Below, in pieces: positions 1 to 7,134 of a DNA stretch of 64,000 nt. A program made the translations under genes and the position numbers. This stretch comes from CAYRTD01 sp964528675 (GTDB lineage: Bacteria > Bacteroidota > Bacteroidia > Bacteroidales > GCA-2748055). Each line of letters starts with the position of its first letter. Position 1 is the stretch's first letter. The DNA lies in NCBI GenBank assembly GCA_964528675.1, contig CAZGTU010000011.1:1-64000 (forward strand). Direction: 5' to 3'. Below the pieces are notes generated by a model. The model saw only the letters and a program-made list of their open reading frames with translations, was not told where the DNA came from and did no database searches.

Positions 1-50
1 GTTTTGGAACGTCAAATTTTGGGTCAGGTTTTTTCCCCTCAAATGCACCA

Positions 51-181
51 CAACGGTTAGTATAAGAATAGTAGCCGACTGCGTGGCACTTTCCTGTCAA
101 GTTGCAAGAAAGTTGAAGCGGGCTACAACCCTTGATTTTACTACTATCTCGGCTATTATTTTTATACATTGTTACCACACG
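51..181 (-). other. attC-like palindromic recombination site of cassette 2
   Basis: Arms 60-78 and 149-167 pair over 19 positions. On the plus strand there are 17 Watson-Crick pairs and two G.T wobbles (66/161 and 71/156); on the minus strand those two become A.C mismatches. Outer boxes are GGTAAC (leftward sense, from 176 down) and CGTT (leftward sense, 55 down to 52), which resemble the inverse core and core boxes of attC. The roughly 70 nt between the arms contains a small inner hairpin (88-93 with 108-113). The site starts a few bases after the stop codon of the GIY-YIG gene. Better folding of the strand opposite to the cassette genes is what integron attC sites show. Confidence 0.65.
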
Positions 182-187
182 TATTTC

Positions 188-1018
188 TTATTCTCTTGCT
201 ATTTTTCTGCATTTATCTTTATCATCTTTTAATACTTGAAGTTTCATTGGATTATGAGTATCGTTTAAAAGGGGACAATATTTCCTGATTAATTCACTTT
301 CAATATTAAAGTCATCAGTATATTTTGCGATACTTAATTCTACATTATCCTTTAACCATTTAATGATTTCAGATTTGTCATTAGTAGAGAATTTAAAGTT
401 ATTCTGATTTGATTTCCCTTTAAGATGTCCTTTGATTGGAGAATATTTTAAAACACATCCAATACTTCTGAAAAACGTACCAGGGCTTTTAAGTTCTAAT
501 TCTTGTGCTAATCGTTCTCTTAAAGTTTGTCCTTCCGCTTTTCCGATGTAGATAAACTTATGTTTTCTTTGGTCTAATATGCTTTGATATCTGTCAGGTA
601 GTCTGGAATTTTCTTTTAATCTTATGCAATAAAATCCAGTCGAGTTTAAAATATTTTGGTTCAAATCTTTAATAGAACAGAACATACCATTTATAATCAA
701 TTCGTTTTCAATTTCCTTATTTTCAACTACTGGATTTATTTTCGTTGAATTTTGAGATTTTATTTTCGCTTCGCTTTCTATTTGTGTATTTTCAGTAATC
801 TCTTGTCCAACAATTTTTATTTCTCCAGTTTTTATTAGGTTTTCAAAATCTTGAACTGTGTATCCTTTTTTGCTCGAAAAGTCAGAAAAGTAAAAACCAA
901 GACTTCTAATCTTATTTCTGATTGTTTTTTGTTCATTATTCGAAGCAACAAGTTTCTTATTAATCAGTTTTCTAATTTGATTTGCTTCAAATTCTGTAAA
1001 TTCAGTCTTCCGTCTCAT
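188..1018 (-). CDS. GIY-YIG nuclease-like cassette protein
   Basis: A 276-residue protein. The C-terminal half has GFYCIRL followed after about 20 residues by FIYIGKA and then TLRERL, which matches the GIY-YIG nuclease fold (the two short strands, then the helix with the conserved Arg). A Glu-rich stretch with ESELIRKY near residue 240 could hold the metal-binding Glu. The N-terminal 60 residues are basic and helical and may bind DNA. The family includes restriction enzymes, homing nucleases and repair nucleases; I cannot tell which role applies. It is the second gene of cassette 2, 15 nt after the preceding stop codon, and an attC-like palindrome follows directly. A defence role is plausible because of the cassette setting but is only inferred. 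Confidence 0.7.
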   Translation of the reverse strand: MRRKTEFTEFEANQIRKLINKKLVASNNEQKTIRNKIRSLGFYFSDFSSKKGYTVQDFENLIKTGEIKIVGQEITENTQIESEAKIKSQNSTKINPVVENKEIENELIINGMFCSIKDLNQNILNSTGFYCIRLKENSRLPDRYQSILDQRKHKFIYIGKAEGQTLRERLAQELELKSPGTFFRSIGCVLKYSPIKGHLKGKSNQNNFKFSTNDKSEIIKWLKDNVELSIAKYTDDFNIESELIRKYCPLLNDTHNPMKLQVLKDDKDKCRKIARE

Positions 1019-1033
1019 TTTAATATTTCTAAG

Positions 1034-1843
1034 TTAATCTTTTGTTATATGTTCTGTTACTACATATAGACTGTTTGTTGAACCTTGTCGTCTTACGATA
1101 CAATATGAAAAATGAGAACTTATCAAATTTACTTTTGTGCCAGCAGATAATACTTGCACATTCCCATATGCCATTAAAGTAGACAAGGCTTGATTATCAC
1201 CATCATTAATATACCTAAACATTTCATCAAAACTTGACTTACTTGTAGCAACATAGGTTGTAGTATTTACATAATAAGCTGTTGACGAAGATGATGAAGA
1301 ATCATTATCACTAAGATTTCCAATAATAATGAGGATAACAACTACAACTATTCCAATAATCCAATTTTTTTGTGTTTTTGTTAAATTAATACTATCTGGA
1401 TTATGAGAATATTGTTTATTACTAAGAGGATTCCTAAAATTTTTCCCGCAATTTAAACATTGAATATAATATTCATTTCTAATCTCGTTAGGAATAGTCA
1501 AATTAATTCTACAACGTGGACAAATAGTCTGATTTGAATTGATTGATTGAGAATAATTAGTTTTAGGTTTGGAAACTGTTTTTTTCTTATAAGTCTTTTT
1601 TCTTTTTTCTCCATCCTCAGATAGAAATATTCTCCATTGCTTTGGTTTTGTGTCTGTTTGGGAAGAATTAGGGATTAACTTTTTTTCTAATAACTTTTTA
1701 AATTCATTGTTTGATTTATCAGAAATACTCATTAGTCCTTTCTTTACTAATTCACTATTTGCTTGACTCAATGTCAAATATGGCTTGCCACTTTCTAATA
1801 ATTTATCATCAAGTACTTTAACTATTTCATCTATTGTTCCCAT
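1034..1843 (-). CDS. Zinc-ribbon, single-pass membrane protein (unknown function)
   Basis: This 269-residue protein is the first gene of cassette 2. Residues 1-75 look like a small helical, winged-helix-like region. A Lys-rich linker follows, then a zinc ribbon with two CxxC knuckles (CPRC near 108 and CLNC near 130). One transmembrane helix (about 161-176, nearly all I and V) is followed by a Ser/Thr-rich outer linker and a C-terminal domain of about 60 residues that may be SH3-like. The order cytosolic ribbon, membrane helix, outer domain suggests a membrane-anchored sensor or effector. I do not recognise the family. The ATG at 1843 lies about 45 nt after the attC-like site. Confidence 0.75.
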   Translation of the reverse strand: MGTIDEIVKVLDDKLLESGKPYLTLSQANSELVKKGLMSISDKSNNEFKKLLEKKLIPNSSQTDTKPKQWRIFLSEDGEKRKKTYKKKTVSKPKTNYSQSINSNQTICPRCRINLTIPNEIRNEYYIQCLNCGKNFRNPLSNKQYSHNPDSINLTKTQKNWIIGIVVVVILIIIGNLSDNDSSSSSSTAYYVNTTTYVATSKSSFDEMFRYINDGDNQALSTLMAYGNVQVLSAGTKVNLISSHFSYCIVRRQGSTNSLYVVTEHITKD

Positions 1844-1886
1844 AGTTTTTTATTTAATTTTCCAATGTTCTGGGTCTCTTTAATAT

Positions 1887-2027
1887 GTGTGGTAACGTCT
1901 TATGGTAAGCTGCGTGCGGGCTTTCAATGTACTTCATTATCAATTTACACCAAAGATAACAAAAAGCACAAAACTTTCGCAAACTACATCACCCCCGCAT
2001 GCAGTTTACCATGTGTTACATGCTGGC
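1887..2027 (-). other. attC-like palindromic recombination site of cassette 1
   Basis: Arms 1902-1920 and 1994-2012 pair over 19 positions. The plus strand has 17 Watson-Crick pairs and two G.T wobbles (1909/2005 and 1914/2000), which would be A.C mismatches on the minus strand. Outer boxes in leftward sense are GTAACAC at the start and GACGTTACC at the end. The central loop is about 73 nt. The stop codon of the upstream gene (TAA, 2018-2016) lies inside the first box, a tight fit often seen in cassettes. The site is not a likely transcription terminator, because the RNA made from the genes would carry the A.C mismatches. Confidence 0.68.
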
Positions 2028-2411
2028 TTTCTTCTCTTTTAGTTCAATCATTCTCTTTTTATCAATGTAATGTGTTGCATATCTGTCCTCAATCGTTTTA
2101 TTTCCTGATTTACTAAACCTTAATCTACGTTTTACTCCTTTCCCAAATTGATTGTATCCAGTCCATGAACTTTTTAAATCTAATTCTGTCGAGTATTTTC
2201 TTATCAATTTGTTTATCAAAGTCAGTTTGCTTAAATTAACATTGCATACTTTTTCTAAATAATCGATCCGTCCAAATCGCCAATTTTCATAATCCTTTTC
2301 TGTCAAGTAGTTAAGTTGCTTTAGTACATCCACAGAGCAAACATATCCTTTCTCATAACGATTTAAGTGCACCAATCTTTTTACTTCTTTGTCTAAATCT
2401 GCATTATTCAT
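2016..2411 (-). CDS. Conserved-type small hypothetical protein
   Basis: A 131-residue, strongly basic protein with no transmembrane segment or signal peptide. A notable C-terminal stretch is GKGVKRRLRFSKSGN followed by a YATHYI motif, which may form a nucleic-acid-binding or DNA-processing surface; I cannot name the family. The gene overlaps the end of the UPF0158 gene by 8 nt, so the two are probably translated together. Its last codons run into the attC-like site, with the TAA stop within the GTAAC box. It is the second gene of cassette 1. Confidence 0.75.
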   Translation of the reverse strand: MNNADLDKEVKRLVHLNRYEKGYVCSVDVLKQLNYLTEKDYENWRFGRIDYLEKVCNVNLSKLTLINKLIRKYSTELDLKSSWTGYNQFGKGVKRRLRFSKSGNKTIEDRYATHYIDKKRMIELKEKKASM

Positions 2412-2838
2412 TGAAATCTTTATTGTTTAATTCAACCTGCTTTTTAATCCACTGAATATAACGCATTTTTTTGAAATCAAACCATTGCTGTCGATACTTA
2501 CCGGAATTATCAATATGCCATTTAAAGTTTTGAAAAGGTTTTGGTCTATTTAATACATTAATCAATTTATTCTGTAATTCTGTGTCATCAACACTCTCAG
2601 CAAAATCAACCATTATTTGAAAAGATTCATGAGATTCAAATCCTTCAAATTCAAAATAATCACACCAGTTTTCTTCAATTTCATTAGCTTCTTCTTCCCA
2701 AGGCTCCTTATCAGCTCCAATCCAACTATCAAAATTGAGTAATGTCTTTATTTCGCCAGTCTTGAGGTTATAAAAACATCTCATTCCGCAATCTATATTG
2801 TCAGCAATTTCTTCTATTTGTTTTTCAGTCAATTTCAT
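2404..2838 (-). CDS. UPF0158-family protein
   Basis: A 144-residue acidic soluble protein. The layout (N-terminal helix, YNLKTGEI, a long acidic stretch, then ESFQIMVDFAES and a C-terminal FKWHID...WFDFKK segment) fits UPF0158, a family with no settled biochemical function that is often found in cassettes and on plasmids. It is the first gene of cassette 1; its ATG lies about 30 nt after the cassette boundary near 2870. It overlaps the next gene (2016-2411) by 8 nt. Family assignment is by recall of the pattern and is reasonably but not fully sure. Confidence 0.65.
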   Translation of the reverse strand: MKLTEKQIEEIADNIDCGMRCFYNLKTGEIKTLLNFDSWIGADKEPWEEEANEIEENWCDYFEFEGFESHESFQIMVDFAESVDDTELQNKLINVLNRPKPFQNFKWHIDNSGKYRQQWFDFKKMRYIQWIKKQVELNNKDFNE

Positions 2839-2858
2839 GTTTGCAAAATGTTTTCAAA

Positions 2859-2883
2859 GCTGGCATGTAACATATTATATGTT
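2859..2883 (-). other. Putative attI-like insertion point with Xer-like palindromic core
   Basis: Positions 2869-2883 form a perfect 7 bp palindrome around a central T (AACATAT-T-ATATGTT). In leftward sense its right half overlaps the first bases of cassette 1 (GTTACATGCCAGC, 2871 down to 2859). It lies between the recombinase stop codon and the first cassette gene, where the array-proximal insertion site is expected. Paired AAC/GTT boxes resemble both the simple site of an attI and an Xer core site. Confidence 0.45.
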
Positions 2884-2968
2884 CAGAAAAATTGTACGGT
2901 GACACACGAAAAATGTTGGGTATCTAAACTTTTTTTGAATTATATATTTACTAAATTAAATATTTTTT

Positions 2969-4081
2969 TTAAATGTCAAGGTCTTCAAAGGGGGATTTTA
3001 AGTTTTGAATGAGACGGGTGCTTACATGAGTGTAAATCTCGGTGGTGCGGGAACTTTTATGACCCAGTAAAGTCTGGATGATGCGGATGTCTGTTCCTTC
3101 TTCCATTAAATGGGTTGCATAGCTGTGCCTTAACCAGTGTAAGGTGACGGGCTTGTTGATGCCTGCTTTCTTTACTGCTTCTTTTAAAATGGAACTTAAA
3201 CTCGTGGGACTATATTTTTTGCCGGGAGTATGGCCTTCAAAAAGATATTTCTTTGGTTTGTTTGCTTTGTAGTATTTCCTTAATTCTTCAATTAAACTCA
3301 TGGGTAAATGTACTATCCTGTCTTTGCGGCCCTTTCCCTGGCGTATTATTAATACCCCGCGCTTGCTGTCTATATCTTTCGGTTCCAGTTTTAGGAGTTC
3401 ACTTCGGCGCAATCCGCAGGCATATATCAGACTTAGTATTACCTTGTGCTTGAAATTTGGAATGGAACTTAATATTTTTTTTATCTCTTCCTTACTTAAT
3501 ACATTGGGTAACTTATCTTGTCGACGTGGTCGTTCAATCTTGTTTATGTTAAAATCAGTATGGAAAACTTTGCCAAAGAATAATTTAACGGCATTTACCA
3601 GATGATGCTGGAATGTGAAACTGTATTCTTTGGGAATAATATAATTGTGTACAAAATCGATAATATCATCCTCTTTTGCTTCTAAAATCGGTCGTGGCTT
3701 TAGATACTTCATGAATCTTGTAAGTGCATTTATATAAGATCTAATTGATGATTCACTGTACCTTCTATGTTTCATGTATTTTTTAAATTGATCAAGCTTA
3801 TCTAAATCCGACTGGGAAAGCTCTTCAAATTGAACATCATTTAAATCTTCTGGAGACTCTTCAATCAATGAAAAATCCAGTACAGCTATATCTTTTATTA
3901 ATTCTTTAAATTTATCCAGCTTTTCCCGAGTGTAAGGAAAATACCAGCATTTCTTTTCCCTATCCCACCTGGCATCATCAATCATCTTAATCTTACTGAT
4001 GATCTTAACATCGTAGGGAGTATAAACTTCTAGATATAATGCTCCCTTCTTTTTCCTTGTTCCTAATCGAAGTGTTTTCAT
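2969..4081 (-). CDS. Tyrosine recombinase/integrase, XerC/D-like, next to cassette array
   Basis: A 370-residue tyrosine recombinase that cuts and rejoins DNA through a 3'-phosphotyrosine. Catalytic residues are visible: Arg225 (GLRRSEL), Lys250 (GKGRKDR), His315 and Arg318 (HWLRHS), His341 (LLGHKSS) and Tyr350 (YTHV). A SAM-like N-terminal core-binding domain spans about 95-180. Residues 1-65 are an extra domain with a W...CWYFPY pattern, as seen in some Bacteroidota integrases. The extra helix that marks integron IntI between the Lys and the HxxR motif is absent. The C-terminus, THV followed after eight residues by KSPFEDL, resembles the tail of IntI and Xer proteins. The gene reads in the same direction as the cassettes and lies directly upstream of them. 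An AAAGGAG ribosome site precedes the ATG. Confidence 0.9.
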   Translation of the reverse strand: MKTLRLGTRKKKGALYLEVYTPYDVKIISKIKMIDDARWDREKKCWYFPYTREKLDKFKELIKDIAVLDFSLIEESPEDLNDVQFEELSQSDLDKLDQFKKYMKHRRYSESSIRSYINALTRFMKYLKPRPILEAKEDDIIDFVHNYIIPKEYSFTFQHHLVNAVKLFFGKVFHTDFNINKIERPRRQDKLPNVLSKEEIKKILSSIPNFKHKVILSLIYACGLRRSELLKLEPKDIDSKRGVLIIRQGKGRKDRIVHLPMSLIEELRKYYKANKPKKYLFEGHTPGKKYSPTSLSSILKEAVKKAGINKPVTLHWLRHSYATHLMEEGTDIRIIQTLLGHKSSRTTEIYTHVSTRLIQNLKSPFEDLDI

Positions 4082-4372
4082 ATTTACTTTCTTTTTACTC
4101 CTTTATGTAAAAAGTAGTAAAATATCAGCGTGTGAATTCAAAAAAAAACGAGGTCGTAAAAAGAAAAAAGTTGATAAACCAGAAAAATCTGCGAATTCAA
4201 TTAATATGAAGTCTCACGAAAACCAGGAGAAAAAGCAATCATGATGAAAAGATAAAATTCCAATAAAAAGGGAGTTTCGGGCAAAGAGAGCCCTGCGTAA
4301 TGCGGATAAATTCTCAATGAAATAGTGAATCCTTTAACTATCCTTAAAGATCTCTTGCTGCAACTGAATTTT

Positions 4373-6838
4373 TTAATTACTAAAAATACCAACCCTGGCT
4401 CTGAGAACTTCACCGGAACCTTCAACAACCATAAGGTATATACCATTATGCAGGTCACTCACGTCAATGTCTCCCCGATGTATACCTGCAAATATCTCTA
4501 CCGTTTTTATCTTCTTTCCCTGTATATTGTAAATTGAAAGTTTACGAATGTTCTTTGATGGTGGCAGCTTGTAATGTAAAATTCCATGCCTGAACCGGAA
4601 CTCTGACACTTCCTGCCCGGTTAAAGGAATTGAGTTTGATTGATTAATGATGCTGATCTCAATTTCTTCATAAATAGATGACTCAGCCCTTGAGGTAGCC
4701 CTTATTTTTACTTTACCATCAACTTTACCGCTTGCTGTAATCTGCCCGGTTTCATTGATAACTGCCAGGTTTATGCCCTCCTCAATGCTCCACCACAGGG
4801 AAGTATCCGAAGCATTCTCCGGTAAAACATTTGCCTCAATTTGTAGGGATCCCTGCAGCTCATCAATTACCGTATCTGTTGCAGATAATTGTATGCCAGT
4901 AACCGGGATCTGACCTCTTATTTCTACTGTTGCTTCCGCATAAGTGCCTGAACCGTCTTTAGCACTTACCTTTATCTTTACTTCACCATCTGCTGTTCCC
5001 TTTGCCTGTAAGAATCCCTTTTGATCTGTCTCTGCCAGTTCATTTCCTTTTACAATTTCCCAGAGAAGCTCCCTGTTAAATGCATCTGCAGGTAATGCTT
5101 CAGATGTAAATTGAATGCTTCCCCGGGATTCATCAATTACTCCGGTTAAGGGTGTTATTGAGATCGAATCTACCAGTACCTGGTTAATTACAGTGATAAC
5201 TGTATCAACAAAAACCCCGGATCCATCAGTAGCACTTGCCCTTACGATGACCTCCCCATTAGATGATCCACTGGAAATAAGCAATCCCTCCTGGTTAATA
5301 ACTGCTATGCTTTCACCCTGGATTAATTCCCAGAAAACTGCCTGATTTACGGTATTTACAGGATAAACCTCAGCTTCGATCTGCAATGAATCCTTCCGGG
5401 ATTTAATGGAATCAGAAGAAAGAGAAAATGCGATGGAATCAACCTGCACCTCTTCATCGGAAACTGTAATATCCATCGAAATGCTTGCGATGGTGCGGGG
5501 TGAAATCCTCATTACTCTGTTTTTCTGGTCACCTACATATCTGCAATCGGCATTTTCGGAAGTGATATAAAGATCGGCACGATGAATATCATATCCAGGT
5601 ATATCCGGAATACAAAAAAGATCTTCGGTTTCCGATCTGTTAATGATCACTGCTGCAGCAGAATCTTTATCAGAACTTATAAATGCGGTAACTACAGAAC
5701 TGCCATGTGAAAGTGAGGCAGATACTCTTTCCCACCCGGGGTGAATGAAAGCTGAATATTGCTTGAAAACATAAAAATCTTTGGTCAGGGTATAACCCCT
5801 GGTCGGATCAGCCCATCTGTTACGGTCCCAGGGGAAATCCAGGCTGACCAGACCATCTCCGTCCCAGGCAAGATCCCAGTATAAATATGCAGTGGCGTTT
5901 TCTTCGCATAACGACATGTATAACAATCCTGCAAGTGACCACCAGTCTCCACGGGAATATTCGGTCTGAAAATGAGGGATCTCCGGATGAAAGTCTCCCA
6001 CCTTTTGAAAAGTACTGCTTGCATAAGGATTGTTTTCATCCACACCATGATAAAGGTGATGGGCAATGGCATGAATCTTTGACAGGTCCATGGCATTGCA
6101 ATATCTCTCCACTGCATTATATCCTATGCCAATGGTTTCGGGCGCAAGGATCCCGGGCACTTCAGTCCTGTTTTGAATCGTGTCGTAAATTGCATCAAGT
6201 GCTTTGTTATACCCGGCAATAGTATCGCTTGAATTTACCGTTTCAGTGGGATCCAAACGGCAGGATTCCCATGTGGCTGTATAATCCGGTTCGTTTTGTA
6301 TGCTTATAAAATCAGGGTATATGCCATATGTATTATATTCATCAAGCGAGGAATACCACCAGCCGGCAAATCCATTGTAATCAAACTCCACTGAGCCATT
6401 ATTAATTGTATACCTCAGAGAACCTCCGTTTTTCCTGTCATTGTTGCTTTTTAGCCACCCGGGAGGCCCCCAGGAAGTGGAGAGTACTTTTATGGGCCTT
6501 CCGCCTGAACTCTCAGCTGCCTGCACAAACTCAACTGCTCTCTCAACCATTCCGGGGTCATAATCATGAGCATTCCTGAGCCTTAAAATATCAAGACTCA
6601 ATTCATTGAAAAGAGCATCATAAATTTTACTTTTATTCGGATGTGCGGTTAACCAGTTTTCATAATAAGCCAGGCTACCTCCAAAACCTTTTATAGCTTG
6701 ATGAGTGGAGGAAGGATCCATTGATATCTTATGATAAGATTGAGAATAAGAATCAGTGCAAATCATAAAAGATATCACCACCACGAGATAAATAAATTTT
6801 GAAATCAAACCTGATATAATAAACCTTAATATACTCAT
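4373..6838 (-). CDS. Secreted GH30 glycoside hydrolase with three Ig-like domains and T9SS C-terminal domain
   Basis: An 821-residue secreted enzyme of clan GH-A, closest to GH30 (glucosylceramidase, beta-1,6-glucanase or glucuronoxylanase types). After a signal peptide comes the (beta/alpha)8 barrel with acid/base Glu183 in IQNEPD and nucleophile Glu293 in FQTEYS; a beta-sandwich follows to about 455. Three Big_2-type Ig-like repeats lie at about 466-551, 556-641 and 646-730, each ending in a run like GxVxIxASxxDGSG. The last about 75 residues (LSIYNIQGKKI...LHNGIYLMVV) are a type A T9SS sorting domain, so the protein should be exported across the outer membrane. I chose the ATG at 6838; an upstream TTG at 6856 lies against the heptamer repeat. 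The substrate is not decided by sequence. Confidence 0.87.
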   Translation of the reverse strand: MSILRFIISGLISKFIYLVVVISFMICTDSYSQSYHKISMDPSSTHQAIKGFGGSLAYYENWLTAHPNKSKIYDALFNELSLDILRLRNAHDYDPGMVERAVEFVQAAESSGGRPIKVLSTSWGPPGWLKSNNDRKNGGSLRYTINNGSVEFDYNGFAGWWYSSLDEYNTYGIYPDFISIQNEPDYTATWESCRLDPTETVNSSDTIAGYNKALDAIYDTIQNRTEVPGILAPETIGIGYNAVERYCNAMDLSKIHAIAHHLYHGVDENNPYASSTFQKVGDFHPEIPHFQTEYSRGDWWSLAGLLYMSLCEENATAYLYWDLAWDGDGLVSLDFPWDRNRWADPTRGYTLTKDFYVFKQYSAFIHPGWERVSASLSHGSSVVTAFISSDKDSAAAVIINRSETEDLFCIPDIPGYDIHRADLYITSENADCRYVGDQKNRVMRISPRTIASISMDITVSDEEVQVDSIAFSLSSDSIKSRKDSLQIEAEVYPVNTVNQAVFWELIQGESIAVINQEGLLISSGSSNGEVIVRASATDGSGVFVDTVITVINQVLVDSISITPLTGVIDESRGSIQFTSEALPADAFNRELLWEIVKGNELAETDQKGFLQAKGTADGEVKIKVSAKDGSGTYAEATVEIRGQIPVTGIQLSATDTVIDELQGSLQIEANVLPENASDTSLWWSIEEGINLAVINETGQITASGKVDGKVKIRATSRAESSIYEEIEISIINQSNSIPLTGQEVSEFRFRHGILHYKLPPSKNIRKLSIYNIQGKKIKTVEIFAGIHRGDIDVSDLHNGIYLMVVEGSGEVLRARVGIFSN

Positions 6839-6852
6839 TATCAAATTTTTTA

Positions 6853-7134
6853 CCAATTACCCTTCACCCAACCGCTCACCGCTCACCAATTACCGATTAC
6901 CACTCACCGCTCACCAATTACCGCTTACCGCTTACCGCTTACCGATTACCGCTTACCGATTACCGCTTACCGCTTACCGCTTACCGCTTACCGATTCCCA
7001 CTTACCGCTTACCACTTACCGCTTACCGCTTACCGCTTACCACTTACCGCTTACCGCTTACCGCTTACCGATTACCGCTTACCGTTTACCGCTTACCGCT
7101 TACCGATTACCGCTTACCGCTTACCGTTTACCAC
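6853..7134. repeat. Heptanucleotide tandem repeat (about 40 units of ACCGCTT type)
   Basis: A continuous 7 bp periodic array: units ACCGCTT, ACCGATT, ACCACTT, ACCGCTC and ACCAATT on the plus strand. It fills the whole gap between the GH9 and GH30 genes. At the right end it encodes the last residues and the TAA stop of GH9; at the left end it stops within about 15 nt of the GH30 ATG. Because 7 is not a multiple of 3, all frames are read across it and stops occur often. Related words recur near 12727, 20381 and 41403. Confidence 0.95.

Larger units (their letters stand above)
1..2883 (-). mobile_element. Integron-like gene cassette array (two complete cassettes, start of a third)
   Basis: Four short genes of unrelated families all read leftward and are separated by two long imperfect palindromes at about 51-180 and 1887-2027. 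Reading leftward, cassette 1 runs from about 2870 to 2015, cassette 2 from about 1895 to 53, and a third cassette starts at about 53 and leaves the window. Each complete cassette begins with a short sequence that is the reverse complement of the first arm of its own palindrome (GTTACATGC/GCATGTAAC for cassette 1, GTTACCACAC/GTGTGGTAAC for cassette 2). That is the rule for integron cassettes, where the end of attC lies at the other end of the same cassette. The region is visibly more AT-rich than the rest of the window. The tyrosine recombinase at 2969-4081 is the likely enzyme, but that link is inferred from position. Confidence 0.7.

Noticed and set aside
1887..2027. Palindrome read as a transcription terminator
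   Set aside because: The loop is about 73 nt, no T run follows, and the mRNA strand would contain A.C mismatches. The boundary rule fits a recombination site better.
4110..4238. Lys/Arg-rich open stretch on the plus strand between the recombinase and GH30 genes
   Set aside because: No start codon in the frame, only about 40 codons before a stop, and the basic composition follows from A runs. It may be a relic, but nothing ties it to a known family.
6853..7134. Possible CRISPR-like repeat
   Set aside because: The unit is 7 bp and directly tandem, without spacers. The same holds for 17925-17988 and 41500-41610.
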